A DNA stretch of 64,000 nucleotides from Cystobacter fuscus DSM 2262 (GTDB taxonomy: Bacteria > Myxococcota > Myxococcia > Myxococcales > Myxococcaceae): positions 248,001 through 312,000 of the forward strand of contig NZ_ANAH02000006.1 of assembly GCF_000335475.2 (NCBI RefSeq). The letters are read 5' to 3'. A program made the translations under genes and the position numbers. The notes beneath the pieces were generated by a model that ran no database searches, was not told the origin of the DNA, and saw nothing but the letters and a program-made list of their open reading frames with translations. Each line of letters begins with the position of its first letter. The stretch's first letter is position 1. Below are positions 1 to 11,580 of this stretch, piece after piece.

Positions 1-456
1 GCGTCGCGCTGGGACTATCTCTTCGAAACCAAGCCGGTTCCCATGATGGACCACCTCCTGGAGGAGGTGGCCAAGCTGCTGGCCAAGGATCTGCGGCAGT
101 GGCCGCCACCGGTCCAGGAGATAGACCTGGACACGGGAGGGCAGTTCGCCCCCCTGTACACCGAGCCGACGCCCCGCCCCGCCGAGGCCGTCTACGAGGA
201 GGCGCTCCGGCTGTCGCGCTGGGAGCTGGAGCGCGAGCTGGACGCCTACGACGACTACATGCGCAACAAGCGCTACCTGGAGCGGGGGTTGGCCCCGACG
301 GACCGTCTGCCCCTCTTGCTGCTCAACCGCTGGGTGGTGGACCAGATGCTGGGGCTGGGCGAAGCTACCGAGGGCCGGGTGAACCGCCGGCTGATGCTGC
401 GCTGCCTGGAGCGACTGGAAGCCCACAGAAGGCGCGTCATAATCCCCTCCGCTTGA
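1..456 (+). CDS. Hypothetical protein, 5'-truncated by window edge
   Basis: The frame is already open at base 1, so the true start lies upstream and the 151 visible residues are the C-terminal part. The ATG pair at 43-48 is internal. The visible sequence is highly charged and looks helical, rich in Leu, Arg and Glu, with no membrane segment or signal. Third positions are strongly G/C, which supports real coding. The stop lies 32 bases before the next gene on the same strand. I do not recognise the family and assign no function. Confidence 0.7.
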   Translation, partial: ASRWDYLFETKPVPMMDHLLEEVAKLLAKDLRQWPPPVQEIDLDTGGQFAPLYTEPTPRPAEAVYEEALRLSRWELERELDAYDDYMRNKRYLERGLAPTDRLPLLLLNRWVVDQMLGLGEATEGRVNRRLMLRCLERLEAHRRRVIIPSA

Positions 457-488
457 GACCCAGTCAGCCCTCTGCCATAAGCCGCGCC

Positions 489-1664
489 ATGCAGCATCAC
501 GAGCTCGATCTCCTCGCGCAGCGCCGCAAGCGCTTCTACATCCTCGCGGGTTTGTGGCTGGTCATCGCCACCATCCTGTTCTTCTTCCGCTCGGTGCTGC
601 TGCCCTTCGCGGGCGCCGCGTTGATCGCCTACCTGGTGCACCCGCTCGTCACACGCCTCACGCGCGTGCAGGTGCGCGGGCACGCCATTCCGCGCTGGGT
701 GGGCATCCTGCTCATCTACTCGGGCTTCTTCCTCGTGCTCTACCTCTTCTTCATCGCCATGGTGCCGCAGCTCTACCAGGAGCTGGCGCGCATCAGCCGC
801 GATGGCGTCACCTTCCTCAACTCGCTCACGCCCGAGCGCATCCACGTGCTCGCCGACCGCGTCGAGGACTGGCTGCGCGCCAAGGGCATCCCCGTGGCGC
901 TCGCCACGCCCGAGGAGATGCGCAACGGCGTGTCCGGCGGCGGCGTGACGGTGGACCTGGAGAAGATCCTCCAGGACGTGGCCGCGCAGCTCACGGGGCT
1001 GATGCGCCAGCACCTGGGGGACATCGTCACCGTGTCGCGCCACATCATCACCTCGGTGGTGGCCGGCGTGTTCATGACGTTCTTCATCCTGATGGTGGCC
1101 GCGTTCTTCTCCATCGACGCGCACGCCGTCGTGGGCTACTTCACCAGCCTGTTGCCGGCCGAGTACGGCACCGACTCGCAGCGCCTGCTCGAGCGGATTG
1201 ATCGCTCGCTGTCCGGCGTCGTGCGCGGCCAGGTGACCATCTGCGTCGTCAACGGCACGCTCACCTTCCTGGGGCTGGTACTCTTCGGGGTGAAGTTCGC
1301 CTTCCTCCTGGCCACGGTGGCCACCGTGTTCAGCCTCATCCCCATCTTCGGCACCATCCTCAGCTCGGTGCCCATCGTGCTCATCGCGCTGGCGGACGGC
1401 TTCCAGAAGGGAGTGGCCATCCTGCTGTGGATCATCGGCATCCACGCGCTGGAGGCGTACTTCCTCAACCCGAAGATCATGGGCCAGGCCGCGCGCATCC
1501 ACCCGGTCATCGTGGCCTTCAGCCTCATCGCCGGGGAGACGACGTTCGGCCTGGTCGGCGCGCTCTTCGCGGTGCCCGTGGCCTCCATCATCGTGGCCTG
1601 CTTCGACTACGCGCGCCTCAAGGCGCAGCCCCACGTGGCGGAGGCCTCGCTGGAGGTGAAGTAG
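489..1664 (+). CDS. AI-2E family transporter (PerM/YdiK-type membrane protein)
   Basis: A 391-residue inner-membrane protein. The start is the ATG at 489 (MQHHELDLL); a longer open frame upstream is a shadow of the preceding gene. Two hydrophobic segments near residues 17-55 are followed by another near 70, a long soluble stretch (about 95-190) and then a cluster of hydrophobic segments to the C-terminus. This is the family layout, as is the late segment with the conserved NPKIMGQ motif. Family members are proposed exporters of small molecules, including autoinducer-2 or sodium, but substrates are unknown for most, so the transport role is inferred. It ends 15 bases before the convergent lipoprotein gene. 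Confidence 0.9.
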   Translation: MQHHELDLLAQRRKRFYILAGLWLVIATILFFFRSVLLPFAGAALIAYLVHPLVTRLTRVQVRGHAIPRWVGILLIYSGFFLVLYLFFIAMVPQLYQELARISRDGVTFLNSLTPERIHVLADRVEDWLRAKGIPVALATPEEMRNGVSGGGVTVDLEKILQDVAAQLTGLMRQHLGDIVTVSRHIITSVVAGVFMTFFILMVAAFFSIDAHAVVGYFTSLLPAEYGTDSQRLLERIDRSLSGVVRGQVTICVVNGTLTFLGLVLFGVKFAFLLATVATVFSLIPIFGTILSSVPIVLIALADGFQKGVAILLWIIGIHALEAYFLNPKIMGQAARIHPVIVAFSLIAGETTFGLVGALFAVPVASIIVACFDYARLKAQPHVAEASLEVK

Positions 1665-1679
1665 GCGCGGGCGGGGGCC

Positions 1680-2000
1680 TCAGCCGCTGCAGGCGGCCTC
1701 GCAGCGCGACTCGCGGCAGAAGACGAAGCAGCGGCCACAGTCGAGGTGGTCGGCGGGACAGGTGCCGTCACACTTCACCCCGCTGCAGTTGGGCCCGTCC
1801 TGCACGTGCGTGGGGTTGGTGCCCAGCCCGCAGCAGGCGTTCCCCATGCAATCCGAGTCCTGGTAGCAGGTGCGGTTGGACAACGGGGCGGGAGTGCCCC
1901 CGAAGTCGTCCAGGTCGATCGGTTCGCATCCGGTGGCCAGCGAGAGCACCGCCCCCAGGACGACGAGGGCGGACGGAAAGGCGAAACGGGTGCTGCGCAT
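1680..2000 (-). CDS. Small Cys-rich putative lipoprotein
   Basis: A 106-residue protein with an N-terminal signal and a lipobox ending LATGC (Cys at about residue 25), so it is probably lipidated and membrane anchored. The mature part has about 12 Cys, including CYQDSDC, GNACCG and CGRCFVFC. This spacing suggests a small disulfide-rich fold, as in many myxobacterial lipoproteins. No enzymatic motif is visible. It is convergent with the AI-2E transporter gene and lies downstream of rho on the same strand, 35 bases beyond the rho stop in the opposite sense of priority: it starts at 2000, before rho ends at 2036, so it follows rho in transcription order. Function unknown. Confidence 0.8.
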   Translation of the reverse strand: MRSTRFAFPSALVVLGAVLSLATGCEPIDLDDFGGTPAPLSNRTCYQDSDCMGNACCGLGTNPTHVQDGPNCSGVKCDGTCPADHLDCGRCFVFCRESRCEAACSG

Positions 2001-2035
2001 GCGACGGCTCCCTTCGTGAGAACGAAGGGAGAGTA

Positions 2036-3661
2036 TTAACGGTTCATCGAGCCGAGGAACTCGGCGTTCGCGGCCGTCGGGCGCATGTGTTTGAGCACGA
2101 ACTCCATCGCGTCGATGGGCGTGAACGGGTGGAGCACCTGGCGCAGGGCGGTGATGCGCACGAGGTCCGCCTGGGTGAGCAGCAGCTCCTCCTTGCGCGT
2201 GCCGGACTTGTTGATGTCGAGCGTGGGGAAGATGCGCTTCTCCATCAGCTTGCGGTCCAGGACGATTTCGGAGTTACCCGTGCCCTTGAACTCCTCGAAG
2301 ATGACCTCGTCCATGCGGCTGCCGGTGTCGATGAGCGCGGTGCCGATGATGGTGAGGCTGCCGCCCTCCTCGATGTTGCGTGCGGCGCCGAAGAAGCGCT
2401 TGGGCTTGTGCAGGGCGTTGGCGTCCACGCCGCCCGAGAGAATTTTACCCGAGGCCGGCACCACCGTGTTGTAGGCGCGCGCCAGACGGGTGATGGAGTC
2501 CAGGAGGATGCACACGTCGTACTTCTGCTCGACCAGGCGCTTGGCCTTGTCGATGACCATCTCCGCCACCTGCACGTGGCGCGTGGCGGGCTCGTCGAAG
2601 GTGGAGCTGACCACCTCGCCGCGCACGTTGCGCGCCATGTCCGTCACTTCCTCGGGGCGCTCGTCCACCAGCAGCACGATGAGGTAGACGTCCGGGTGGT
2701 TCTTGGAGATGGCGTGCGCGATGTTCTGCAAGAGCACCGTCTTGCCCGCCTTGGGCGGCGCCACGATGAGGCAGCGCTGGCCGAGCCCGATGGGGCAGAA
2801 CAAGTCGATGATGCGCGTGGTCATCTCCGCCCCGTCGTGCTCCAGCTTCAGCTTGCGCGTGGGGTAGAGCGGCGTGAGGTTGTCGAAGAGGATGCGGTCG
2901 CGCGTCACCTCGGACAGCGGGTCGGCGAAGTTGACCTTGTCCACCTTCTGCAGGGCGAAGAAGCGCTCGCCCTCTCGCGGCTGGCGGATGGGGCCCGTCA
3001 CCGTGTCGCCCGGCCGCAGGTTGAAGCGGCGCACCTGCGAAGGGGACACGTAGATGTCGTCGGGGCTCGCCTGGTAGTCGCTGTCCGCGCTGCGCAGGAA
3101 GCCGAAGCCGTCGCTGAGCAGCTCCAGCACGCCTTCGGCGTGCACCTCGAACTTCTTGTCCGCGATGCCCGAGAGCAGCGCGAAGATGAGATCCTGCTTC
3201 TTCAGGCCCTGGTAGCCCTCGATGCCGAAGTCATGGGCCATCTTCGCCAGGTCCGTGATCTTCATGCGCTTGAGATCATTGAGACTGAGGACCTGCATGA
3301 CCGGAGCGTCCGAGGGGCCAGCTTCCGCGCCCGGAGACACCTCGACGAACTCGGGAGCCGGGGCCTGCTGGGAGGCCTCCTCCTCGTGATCGGCCGCCGC
3401 GCGCACCTCCTGGTACTCCTCGTCCCGGACGGGGTGGGAGGGGATGGGCGTGAGGACCGGGCGGGGCGTGGCGACCACCGGGGCCTCCTCGGCCGCGGGC
3501 TCCTCGTCCCGGCGGGCCGACGTCCGGCGGCGCGTGGGCTTCTCGGACTCGTCGCGCTCCACCGTCTTGGCCCGGGTCGAGCGGCGCTTGGGCTTTTCCT
3601 CCTCGATGTCGACGACCTGGGGGGCGAGGAGCTTCTCTTTGGGTGAACGGGCTTTGGCCAT
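2036..3661 (-). CDS. rho: Transcription termination factor Rho
   Basis: A 541-residue hexameric RNA-dependent ATPase that ends transcription. The start chosen is the ATG at 3661 ([10 protein letters not shown]), although the frame stays open to 3838. Residues 1-125 are a low-complexity charged, Lys/Arg/Glu/Pro-rich extension absent from the 419-residue E. coli protein. They are followed by the Rho N domain ([20 protein letters not shown]), the RNA-binding cold-shock-like domain ([12 protein letters not shown]) and the ATPase domain. The ATPase has a P-loop ([11 protein letters not shown]), Walker B ([15 protein letters not shown]) and the Q-loop/R-loop region near [11 protein letters not shown]. 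Long N-terminal extensions are also seen in Rho of other high-GC bacteria. It is divergent from ligA. Confidence 0.97.
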   Translation of the reverse strand: MAKARSPKEKLLAPQVVDIEEEKPKRRSTRAKTVERDESEKPTRRRTSARRDEEPAAEEAPVVATPRPVLTPIPSHPVRDEEYQEVRAAADHEEEASQQAPAPEFVEVSPGAEAGPSDAPVMQVLSLNDLKRMKITDLAKMAHDFGIEGYQGLKKQDLIFALLSGIADKKFEVHAEGVLELLSDGFGFLRSADSDYQASPDDIYVSPSQVRRFNLRPGDTVTGPIRQPREGERFFALQKVDKVNFADPLSEVTRDRILFDNLTPLYPTRKLKLEHDGAEMTTRIIDLFCPIGLGQRCLIVAPPKAGKTVLLQNIAHAISKNHPDVYLIVLLVDERPEEVTDMARNVRGEVVSSTFDEPATRHVQVAEMVIDKAKRLVEQKYDVCILLDSITRLARAYNTVVPASGKILSGGVDANALHKPKRFFGAARNIEEGGSLTIIGTALIDTGSRMDEVIFEEFKGTGNSEIVLDRKLMEKRIFPTLDINKSGTRKEELLLTQADLVRITALRQVLHPFTPIDAMEFVLKHMRPTAANAEFLGSMNR

Positions 3662-5988
<2,327 letters not shown>

Positions 5989-6002
5989 GAGGCGTGGGCA
6001 GC

Positions 6003-6287
6003 ATGGACAGTCGTCGAGTGAGCCTGCGGATCCGGGGCCGGGTGCAGGGTGTTTCCTACCGGGAGAGCGCCCGCGCCGAGGCCCTGCGGCTGGGCCTCAA
6101 GGGCTGGGTGCGCAACCTGCCCGACGGGACGGTGGAGGCGGTGGCCGAGGGCCCGCCCCACGCCCTGGATGCCTTCGTCAGCTGGAGCCACCGCGGCCCT
6201 CCCCAGGCGCGCGTGACGGAAGTGGAGCGCGCCGATGCCGAGGCGCTCGGGGAGTTCATCACCTTCATCGTGGAGCGCAGCTCATGA
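6003..6287 (+). CDS. acyP: Acylphosphatase
   Basis: A 94-residue enzyme hydrolysing acyl phosphates. I place the start at the ATG at 6003 because AGGAGG at 5987-5992 sits 10 bases upstream; the in-frame GTG at 5994 would be only one base from that site. The signature VQGVSYRES supplies the phosphate-binding Arg20 and [10 protein letters not shown] the catalytic Asn38. The length is typical. The stop overlaps the next start (ATGA at 6284), so translation of the two is probably coupled. Confidence 0.93.
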   Translation: MDSRRVSLRIRGRVQGVSYRESARAEALRLGLKGWVRNLPDGTVEAVAEGPPHALDAFVSWSHRGPPQARVTEVERADAEALGEFITFIVERSS

Positions 6288-6730
6288 ATCCCTACGCGCC
6301 AGCCTCCCTGACCTCCATGCTGGGCATCAAGTCCGGCAGCAAGGTCTCGGTCATCAACCCCCCGCGCGGCTTCGTCCAGAAGCTCAACCCCCTGCCCGAC
6401 GGCGTGGAGTTCCTCATCACCGCCCAGACGGGCCTGGACATCATCCTCTTCTTCACCCAGGACACGCACGAGCTCGTCCAGCGCCTGCCCGCGCTCTCGC
6501 GCGCCATGACGCTCCAGGGCGGCATCTGGGTGTGCTGGCCCAGCGGCGAGGGCATCAAGACGGCCCTGAGCGAGGACTTCATCCGCCAGGCGGCGCTGGA
6601 CATCGGCATGGTGGACAACAAGCTGTGCCTCATCGACACGACCTGGACGGGCCTGCGCCTGGTACGCCGCCCCCGGGGCCGCCTGGACAAGCCCGACTAC
6701 CGCAAGCGGGCCCCCACCGCCCAGGCCTGA
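6284..6730 (+). CDS. DUF3052-like domain protein
   Basis: A 148-residue cytoplasmic protein. Its start overlaps the acylphosphatase stop by four bases. The sequence begins with a region rich in small residues and then [17 protein letters not shown], followed by an alternating alpha/beta pattern including [15 protein letters not shown] and [12 protein letters not shown]. This resembles the DUF3052 family, whose members are small, common in actinobacteria and myxobacteria, and of unknown function. No catalytic motif is obvious. The C-terminus is basic ([15 protein letters not shown]). The family assignment is from pattern memory and moderately secure. Confidence 0.7.
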   Translation: MNPYAPASLTSMLGIKSGSKVSVINPPRGFVQKLNPLPDGVEFLITAQTGLDIILFFTQDTHELVQRLPALSRAMTLQGGIWVCWPSGEGIKTALSEDFIRQAALDIGMVDNKLCLIDTTWTGLRLVRRPRGRLDKPDYRKRAPTAQA

Positions 6731-7267
6731 GCCCCCCTCCAGGCTGCCAGACGGCGGACATTTTCCATGTCGCGCCTTTACAGGTCGTATCAGGCGTGAA
6801 AACCTTTCGTTGTTTTCAGGCCTCGGACCTCCCCACCAGGGGTGGGGAGTTCAGTCGCCAGTGGATTTTGAGACGGGTGCGTTCCCGGCGGAACCGGGCG
6901 CGCTGGTCTTCCGCGCTTCTGCCACCCCCAAGGCGCCCACGCATGGGCTCCGACCGGGTGAGTAAGGACGAAGCCGGGCGGCCCGGGCGCCAGGGCTGTC
7001 TCGAACGCTCGATTAGCAGCCAGTCCCCGCCCGGCACGGTGCCGGACAATCGCGGGGCGACCTTGAACTCGGAGGAGCAGGCCGTGGTCCCCTCACCCCC
7101 CCCTCGCGCGCGGCACCCGGGCCCCCGGACACACGGGTCGGCCCTCGTCCGCACGCGCGGAGGTGCGGGGACCGCCTCTCCCCTCGCAGCGCGCTCGGAA
7201 GCTGGAGACGCCGTCGCCTCCCGTCCGCCGGAGCTCACGCCTCCCCGCGCGCGCCCAGGATTCGTCC
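6731..7267 (+). other. 537-base gene-free region: probable rne promoter and long leader
   Basis: No convincing gene is seen on either strand; the open frames here are short and lack family likeness. A relatively AT-rich patch at about 6760-6825 could hold a promoter. The rest is GC-rich, with several short inverted repeats, for instance a 7-base-arm palindrome at 7031-7045 (CCGGCACGGTGCCGG). In E. coli, rne has a long structured 5' leader through which RNase E controls its own mRNA. A comparable role here is only an inference from position and length. Confidence 0.4.
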
Positions 7268-9925
7268 ATGAGCAGCATCCTCGTCATCAACGCCGCGGGC
7301 CGGGAGACCCGGGTCGCCCTCGTCGAGAACGGGCACATCGCGGAGTTCTACCTCGAGCGTAAGAAGGACAAGGGAGTCGTCGGCAACATCTACAAGGGCC
7401 GCGTGGTCCGGGTACTCCCCGGCATGCAGGCGGCTTTCGTCGACATCGGCCTGGAGAAGGCCGCCTTCCTCTACGTCAGCGACGTCGTCTACGACCCGGA
7501 CTTCGCCCGGGCCCAGTTCGAGCTGACCGAGGGCGAGCACGAAGACGCCCTCGACGTGCCCGAGGAGTCCGAGGCCATGGCCGCCGAGGCGGCCCACCAC
7601 GAGCCCCCCGAGCCGGAAGCCGAGGTGCAAGAGCCCGCGGCCGCGGACGTCGCGCCCGCGCTCGACGCGGCGGCGGCGCCCACCGAGGCGACCCCCGCTC
7701 CCCAGGCACAGCTCGCCAGCCCCGAGCCCGCCGCCGTCGAGGCCGCTCCCGCCCCCACCGCGGAGGCCACTCCCGCCCCGGTGACGGAGACTGACTCGGT
7801 GGTGTCCGCGCCCATCGAGGCACAGGCCGTGCCCGAGCCCCTCGTGGCGCCCGAGGCGCTCACGCCCGTGACCGAGGCCTCCCCGGCCGTGGCCGAGGCG
7901 GCTCCGCCCGTGGCCGAGACGGCTCCGGACGCGGCCGTGGCCCCGTCCGCTCCCGAGAGCACCCCCACCGAGTCCGCCGTCACCGCGACGAGCGCCTCCC
8001 CGAGCGCCGGGGAAGGCACCCCCGCCGCCGCCCCGCGTCCGGAGACGGCCGCTGGCGAGCGCCGCGCGCCCCGGGAGAACCGCGAGGCCGCCCGCGAGGC
8101 GCGTGAGGGCCGCCGCGACCAGAAGGACCGCGAGCGCGACAAGGAGCGGGAGAAGGACAAGCCCCGCAAGGCGCGCGACGAGCAGCCGCAGCGCAAGCGC
8201 GAGGAGGAGAAGAACAAGCCGCGCAAGACGGCGAAGATCGAGGAGCTGCTGAAGGTGGGCCAGGAGGTCGTGGTGCAGATCTCCAAGGATCCCATCGGGA
8301 CCAAGGGCGCGCGCCTCACCTCGCACATCTCCATTCCGGGCCGCCACCTGGTGTTCATGCCCACGGTGGACCACGTGGGCATCAGCCGCCGCATCTCCAA
8401 CGAGAAGGAGCGCAAGCGCCTGCGGGAGATGGTGGACCGCTTCCGTCCGCCCGGCACGGGCTTCATCGTGCGCACGGTGGCCGAGAACGTGCCCCAGGAG
8501 AAGCTCGAGAGCGACATCCGCTTCCTCATCGAGGTGTGGAACCAGGTGGTGCGCCGCAACGAGAAGCGCGGCGGCTCGGGCCTGTTGCACCCCGACCTGG
8601 ACCTCATCCTGCGCGCCACGCGCGACCTGTTCGCCCACGACGTGGAGAAGCTCGTCGTGGACGACCGCGAGGAGTACGAGCGCATCCTCGGCTTCGTGAA
8701 CGCGCAGGACCCGGCGCTCAAGGACCGGGTGGTGCTGCACGAGTCGGACGAGCCCATCTTCGACGCCTACGGGATTGAACACGAGCTGCAGCGCGCCACC
8801 CAGCGCAAGGTGTGGCTCAAGAGCGGCGGCTACCTCATCATCGATCAGGCCGAGGCGCTCACCGCCATCGACGTCAACTCGGGCCGCTACGTCGGCAAGA
8901 AGAGCCTCGAGGAGACGATCACCAAGATCAACGTCGAGGCGGCCAAGGAGATCGTCTACCAGCTGCGGCTGCGCAACATCGGCGGCATCATCATCTGCGA
9001 CTTCATCGACATGGAGAAGCCGCAGAACCGCGACAAGGTCTTCAAGTCCCTGCAGGAGGCGCTGGGCCGGGACAAGGCCAAGACGAACGTGCTGCGCATC
9101 TCCGAGCTGGGCCTGGTGGAGATGACGCGCAAGCGCGTGCGCGAGTCCATCGGCCGCGTCCTCCACGAGGACTGCCCGTACTGCGACGGCAAGGGCTTCG
9201 TGAAGACGGCCACCACGGTGGCCTACGAAATCTTCGGGGAGATCCGCCGCGAGGCGCCCGGCTACAAGGACCCCACGCTGGTCATCAACTGCAACGCCGA
9301 GGTGGCGCGGCTGCTCCAGGGCGAGGAGCGGCAGGAACTGCGCCACCTGATGGACCGCTACAACAAGTCCATCCAGGTGAAGGCGCAGCAGAACTACCAC
9401 CGCGAGCAGTACGACGTGTACGGCCGCAGCGCCCAGGGTGGAGACCACAAGGTGGCCTCCTCACCGGGCTCGGGAGACGGCGAACTGTCGATGCAGCGCC
9501 GCCCGGAGAGCGGCGGCGGCGAGCGCGGTTTCCGCTCGGAGGGCAGCCCGGGCCGGGGTGAGCGGGGCGAGCGGGGTGAGCGCGACCGGGATCGCGACCG
9601 CAGCGGTGGCGGCCGGGGTGAGCGCGACCGGGGAGACCGCAGCGGCGGCGGCGGCGGCCGGGGCGACCGGGACCGTGAACGCAACAGCGGCGGCCGGGGT
9701 GAGCGCGACCGGGGAGACCGCGGCGGCAGCGGAGGCCGGGATCGGGACCGCAATCGCGGAGAGCAGCGCCGGTCCGAGCCTCGTGAAGGACGTGAAGGCC
9801 GCGAGGGACGTGAAGGCCGCGAGGCCCGGGCCCAGACGGCCCCGGCGGGAGAGCAGCAGCCTGGCTCGGGCGGCACTCCGCCCGCGTCCTCGGGCAGCGG
9901 CGAGTCCAGCGGCGGCAATCAGTGA
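7268..9925 (+). CDS. rne: Ribonuclease E/G family endoribonuclease
   Basis: An 885-residue RNase E/G. Start is the ATG at 7268 (MSSILVINAAGRETRVALVE), the usual family N-terminus. The S1-type domain begins at about residue 36 (GNIYKGRVVRVLPGMQAAFV). It is interrupted at about 75-322 by an acidic Ala/Pro/Glu-rich stretch and then a Lys/Arg/Glu-rich stretch, before resuming at KIEELLKVGQEVVVQISKDP. The catalytic core is intact: the DVNSGR metal-binding motif, IIICDFIDM with the second Asp, and the zinc-link motif CPYCDGKG. The tail after about residue 715 is Gly/Arg/Asp-rich. RNase E/G starts mRNA decay and matures rRNA. The tail may bind RNA or drive condensate formation, as in Caulobacter RNase E; that part is inference. 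Confidence 0.95.
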   Translation: MSSILVINAAGRETRVALVENGHIAEFYLERKKDKGVVGNIYKGRVVRVLPGMQAAFVDIGLEKAAFLYVSDVVYDPDFARAQFELTEGEHEDALDVPEESEAMAAEAAHHEPPEPEAEVQEPAAADVAPALDAAAAPTEATPAPQAQLASPEPAAVEAAPAPTAEATPAPVTETDSVVSAPIEAQAVPEPLVAPEALTPVTEASPAVAEAAPPVAETAPDAAVAPSAPESTPTESAVTATSASPSAGEGTPAAAPRPETAAGERRAPRENREAAREAREGRRDQKDRERDKEREKDKPRKARDEQPQRKREEEKNKPRKTAKIEELLKVGQEVVVQISKDPIGTKGARLTSHISIPGRHLVFMPTVDHVGISRRISNEKERKRLREMVDRFRPPGTGFIVRTVAENVPQEKLESDIRFLIEVWNQVVRRNEKRGGSGLLHPDLDLILRATRDLFAHDVEKLVVDDREEYERILGFVNAQDPALKDRVVLHESDEPIFDAYGIEHELQRATQRKVWLKSGGYLIIDQAEALTAIDVNSGRYVGKKSLEETITKINVEAAKEIVYQLRLRNIGGIIICDFIDMEKPQNRDKVFKSLQEALGRDKAKTNVLRISELGLVEMTRKRVRESIGRVLHEDCPYCDGKGFVKTATTVAYEIFGEIRREAPGYKDPTLVINCNAEVARLLQGEERQELRHLMDRYNKSIQVKAQQNYHREQYDVYGRSAQGGDHKVASSPGSGDGELSMQRRPESGGGERGFRSEGSPGRGERGERGERDRDRDRSGGGRGERDRGDRSGGGGGRGDRDRERNSGGRGERDRGDRGGSGGRDRDRNRGEQRRSEPREGREGREGREGREARAQTAPAGEQQPGSGGTPPASSGSGESSGGNQ
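9556..9830 (+). repeat. RG/DR-rich coding repeat at the 3' end of rne
   Basis: This stretch encodes repeated units such as GGRGERDRGDR and RDRDRSGGG, visible in DNA as recurring ggccggggtgagcgcgaccg blocks (about 9610, 9694). The block with GRGERDRGDR occurs at least twice almost identically, then gives way to EGREGREGRE. It encodes a disordered, positively charged Arg/Gly tail. Such repeats are prone to slippage, so length may vary between strains. Confidence 0.75.
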
Positions 9926-10041
9926 AGGAGGGCGTCCAGAGCCCGGTCTCCTTGAAAGGTGGCCGCCTGGACGCTTCCCTGGGGGACGAGCGGACCCCCC
10001 TGGCCGTCTGCGCTCGTGATTGATTAGCCTGGGAGGCTCGG

Positions 10042-11457
10042 ATGAGGACCCTCCCCTCGCTCTTCCTCCAGCGACTGCGCACCCGCGCGCTCCAGTGGGC
10101 CCGGCGCACCTGGGCGCCCCTGGAGCGAACCCGGGCGGGCCGCTTCGCCGCGGACACCGCGCTCGCGGTGCGCAGTCTGGCCCGCGGTTTCCAGGGGGAA
10201 AACATCCGCCTGCGGGCCGCGGCGCTCACCTACATCAGTGTCTTCTCGCTGGTTCCGCTGTTGACGGTGGTGCTCGCCTTGCTGGGGGCCTACCACCAAC
10301 AAGCCTTCCAGCACCGCCTCCGGGAGTTCATCTCCGCCGTGCTGGCGCCCGGGGTGCGTGAGGAGTCGGCCACCTTCCTCGAGGGGTTTCTCGAGCCGGG
10401 CAATACGACGGCCATTGGAAGCGCGGGCTTTCTCGGCCTGCTCTTCTCGTCGGGCTCGCTGCTGCACAACATCGACGTGTCGCTGAACGAAATCTGGGGG
10501 GTGAAGAACCACCGCCCCTGGTACGTGCGCGGCCTCATCTACGCGGGCCTGCTGCTGCTGGGGCCGTTGATGCTGGCGCTCTCGTTCGCGGGAACGCGCG
10601 GCGTGCGCTCGCTGCTGGAGGGCACCCACACCCCGCTCTTCCTGGATCTCTTCGAGCTGCTGTTCGGCGCCCTGTCCCCCCTCACCGCGATCGCGGGGCT
10701 CACCCTGCTCTACGTCGTGACGCCCAACACCCATGTGCGGTGGCGCTCGGCGCTCGCGGGGGGGCTCGTCGCGGGAGTGGCCTGGAGCGTGGCGCGGCAC
10801 CTGTACACGGGCATCGCCGCGTACAGCTTCCGCCACAACCCGCTCTACGCCTCCCTGGGCGCGCTGCCCATGTTCCTGGCGTGGCTGTACGTGGACTGGC
10901 TCATCCTCCTCGGAGGCGCCCGGCTGTCCTACGCGGTGGAGCACGCCACCTTCCGTGACTCGTTGTGGGCCTTCGGCGCGCACCCCCGAGCGAGGGAGCT
11001 GGTGGCCGCCCAGCTCGCCCAGGAGACCACCCTCGTCTGGTTCGACGGCACCCCGCCGCCCCTCCCCCGGGAGCTGGCCCTGCGCCTGCGCGTCGCCGAG
11101 TCGCTCGTCGACGAGGTGGCCGAGGACCTGGAGCGTGCGGGCCTGCTCGCGCGCCATCGCCGGGGAGGGCTGCTTCCCGCCCGCCACCCCAGCGAGTTGA
11201 CCCTGGCCGACCTGACCCTCGCGGTCCACGGCGTCTACAGTCCCGTCGCCCCTGGCGACTGGAGCCATCCCCCCGCTCCCGGCTTCGAGCCTCTGTCGGC
11301 CTTCTTCCACGAGGCGGATTCCCTGGGGCTCGAGGTCCTGCGCCGCACCCGGTGGCTGGACCTGGCCATCCTGGTGCGCCCGGGGCTGGCGCAGCTGCAC
11401 CTGACGCCCGCCTCCCCGCCCGCCGCCGCCCAGGAGGCGGGCAGCGGAAATCCGTAA
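10042..11457 (+). CDS. YihY/BrkB family integral membrane protein
   Basis: A 471-residue inner-membrane protein. Residues 1-50 are a basic cytoplasmic leader. The YihY/BrkB core runs from about 50 to 310, starting LRAAALTYISVFSLVPLLTVVLALLG and carrying about six hydrophobic segments, including FLGLLFSSGSLLHNIDVSLN and the late MFLAWLYVDWLILLGGA. The C-terminal 150 residues are soluble and may contain a winged-helix-like part (LRVAESLVDEVAEDLERAGLL). The family was once called ribonuclease BN by mistake; its real function is unsettled. It is preceded by 116 bases after rne. Confidence 0.9.
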   Translation: MRTLPSLFLQRLRTRALQWARRTWAPLERTRAGRFAADTALAVRSLARGFQGENIRLRAAALTYISVFSLVPLLTVVLALLGAYHQQAFQHRLREFISAVLAPGVREESATFLEGFLEPGNTTAIGSAGFLGLLFSSGSLLHNIDVSLNEIWGVKNHRPWYVRGLIYAGLLLLGPLMLALSFAGTRGVRSLLEGTHTPLFLDLFELLFGALSPLTAIAGLTLLYVVTPNTHVRWRSALAGGLVAGVAWSVARHLYTGIAAYSFRHNPLYASLGALPMFLAWLYVDWLILLGGARLSYAVEHATFRDSLWAFGAHPRARELVAAQLAQETTLVWFDGTPPPLPRELALRLRVAESLVDEVAEDLERAGLLARHRRGGLLPARHPSELTLADLTLAVHGVYSPVAPGDWSHPPAPGFEPLSAFFHEADSLGLEVLRRTRWLDLAILVRPGLAQLHLTPASPPAAAQEAGSGNP

Positions 11458-11487
11458 CGTTTCTAGGCAGTTGGCGGGCCTCGTGGC

Positions 11488-11515
11488 TTGCGCGCGGGAG
11501 GCGTTCTGTTATCGT
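11488..11515 (+). promoter_or_regulatory. Possible sigma-70-type promoter of the IHF/HU gene
   Basis: TTGCGC at 11488-11493 and TATCGT at 11510-11515 are separated by 16 bases, 66 bases upstream of the start codon. Both hexamers match the consensus partly. This is a sequence-only guess. Confidence 0.3.
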
Positions 11516-11580
11516 CTCGGGTTCGACCACGGGCCAAGCGCCCTGTTTCCGAGGGGTTACGCGGTTTGCGGGAGCATGCG

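Noticed and set aside
1427-3646. A 739-codon plus-strand open frame over rho
   Set aside because: Antisense to rho and to the lipoprotein gene; composition (Ala/Arg/Gly/His-rich) and absence of any family pattern show that it is a shadow.
5994-6002. GTG at 5994 as acylphosphatase start
   Set aside because: It lies one base from the AGGAGG ribosome-binding site; the ATG at 6003 has normal spacing and matches the usual family start.
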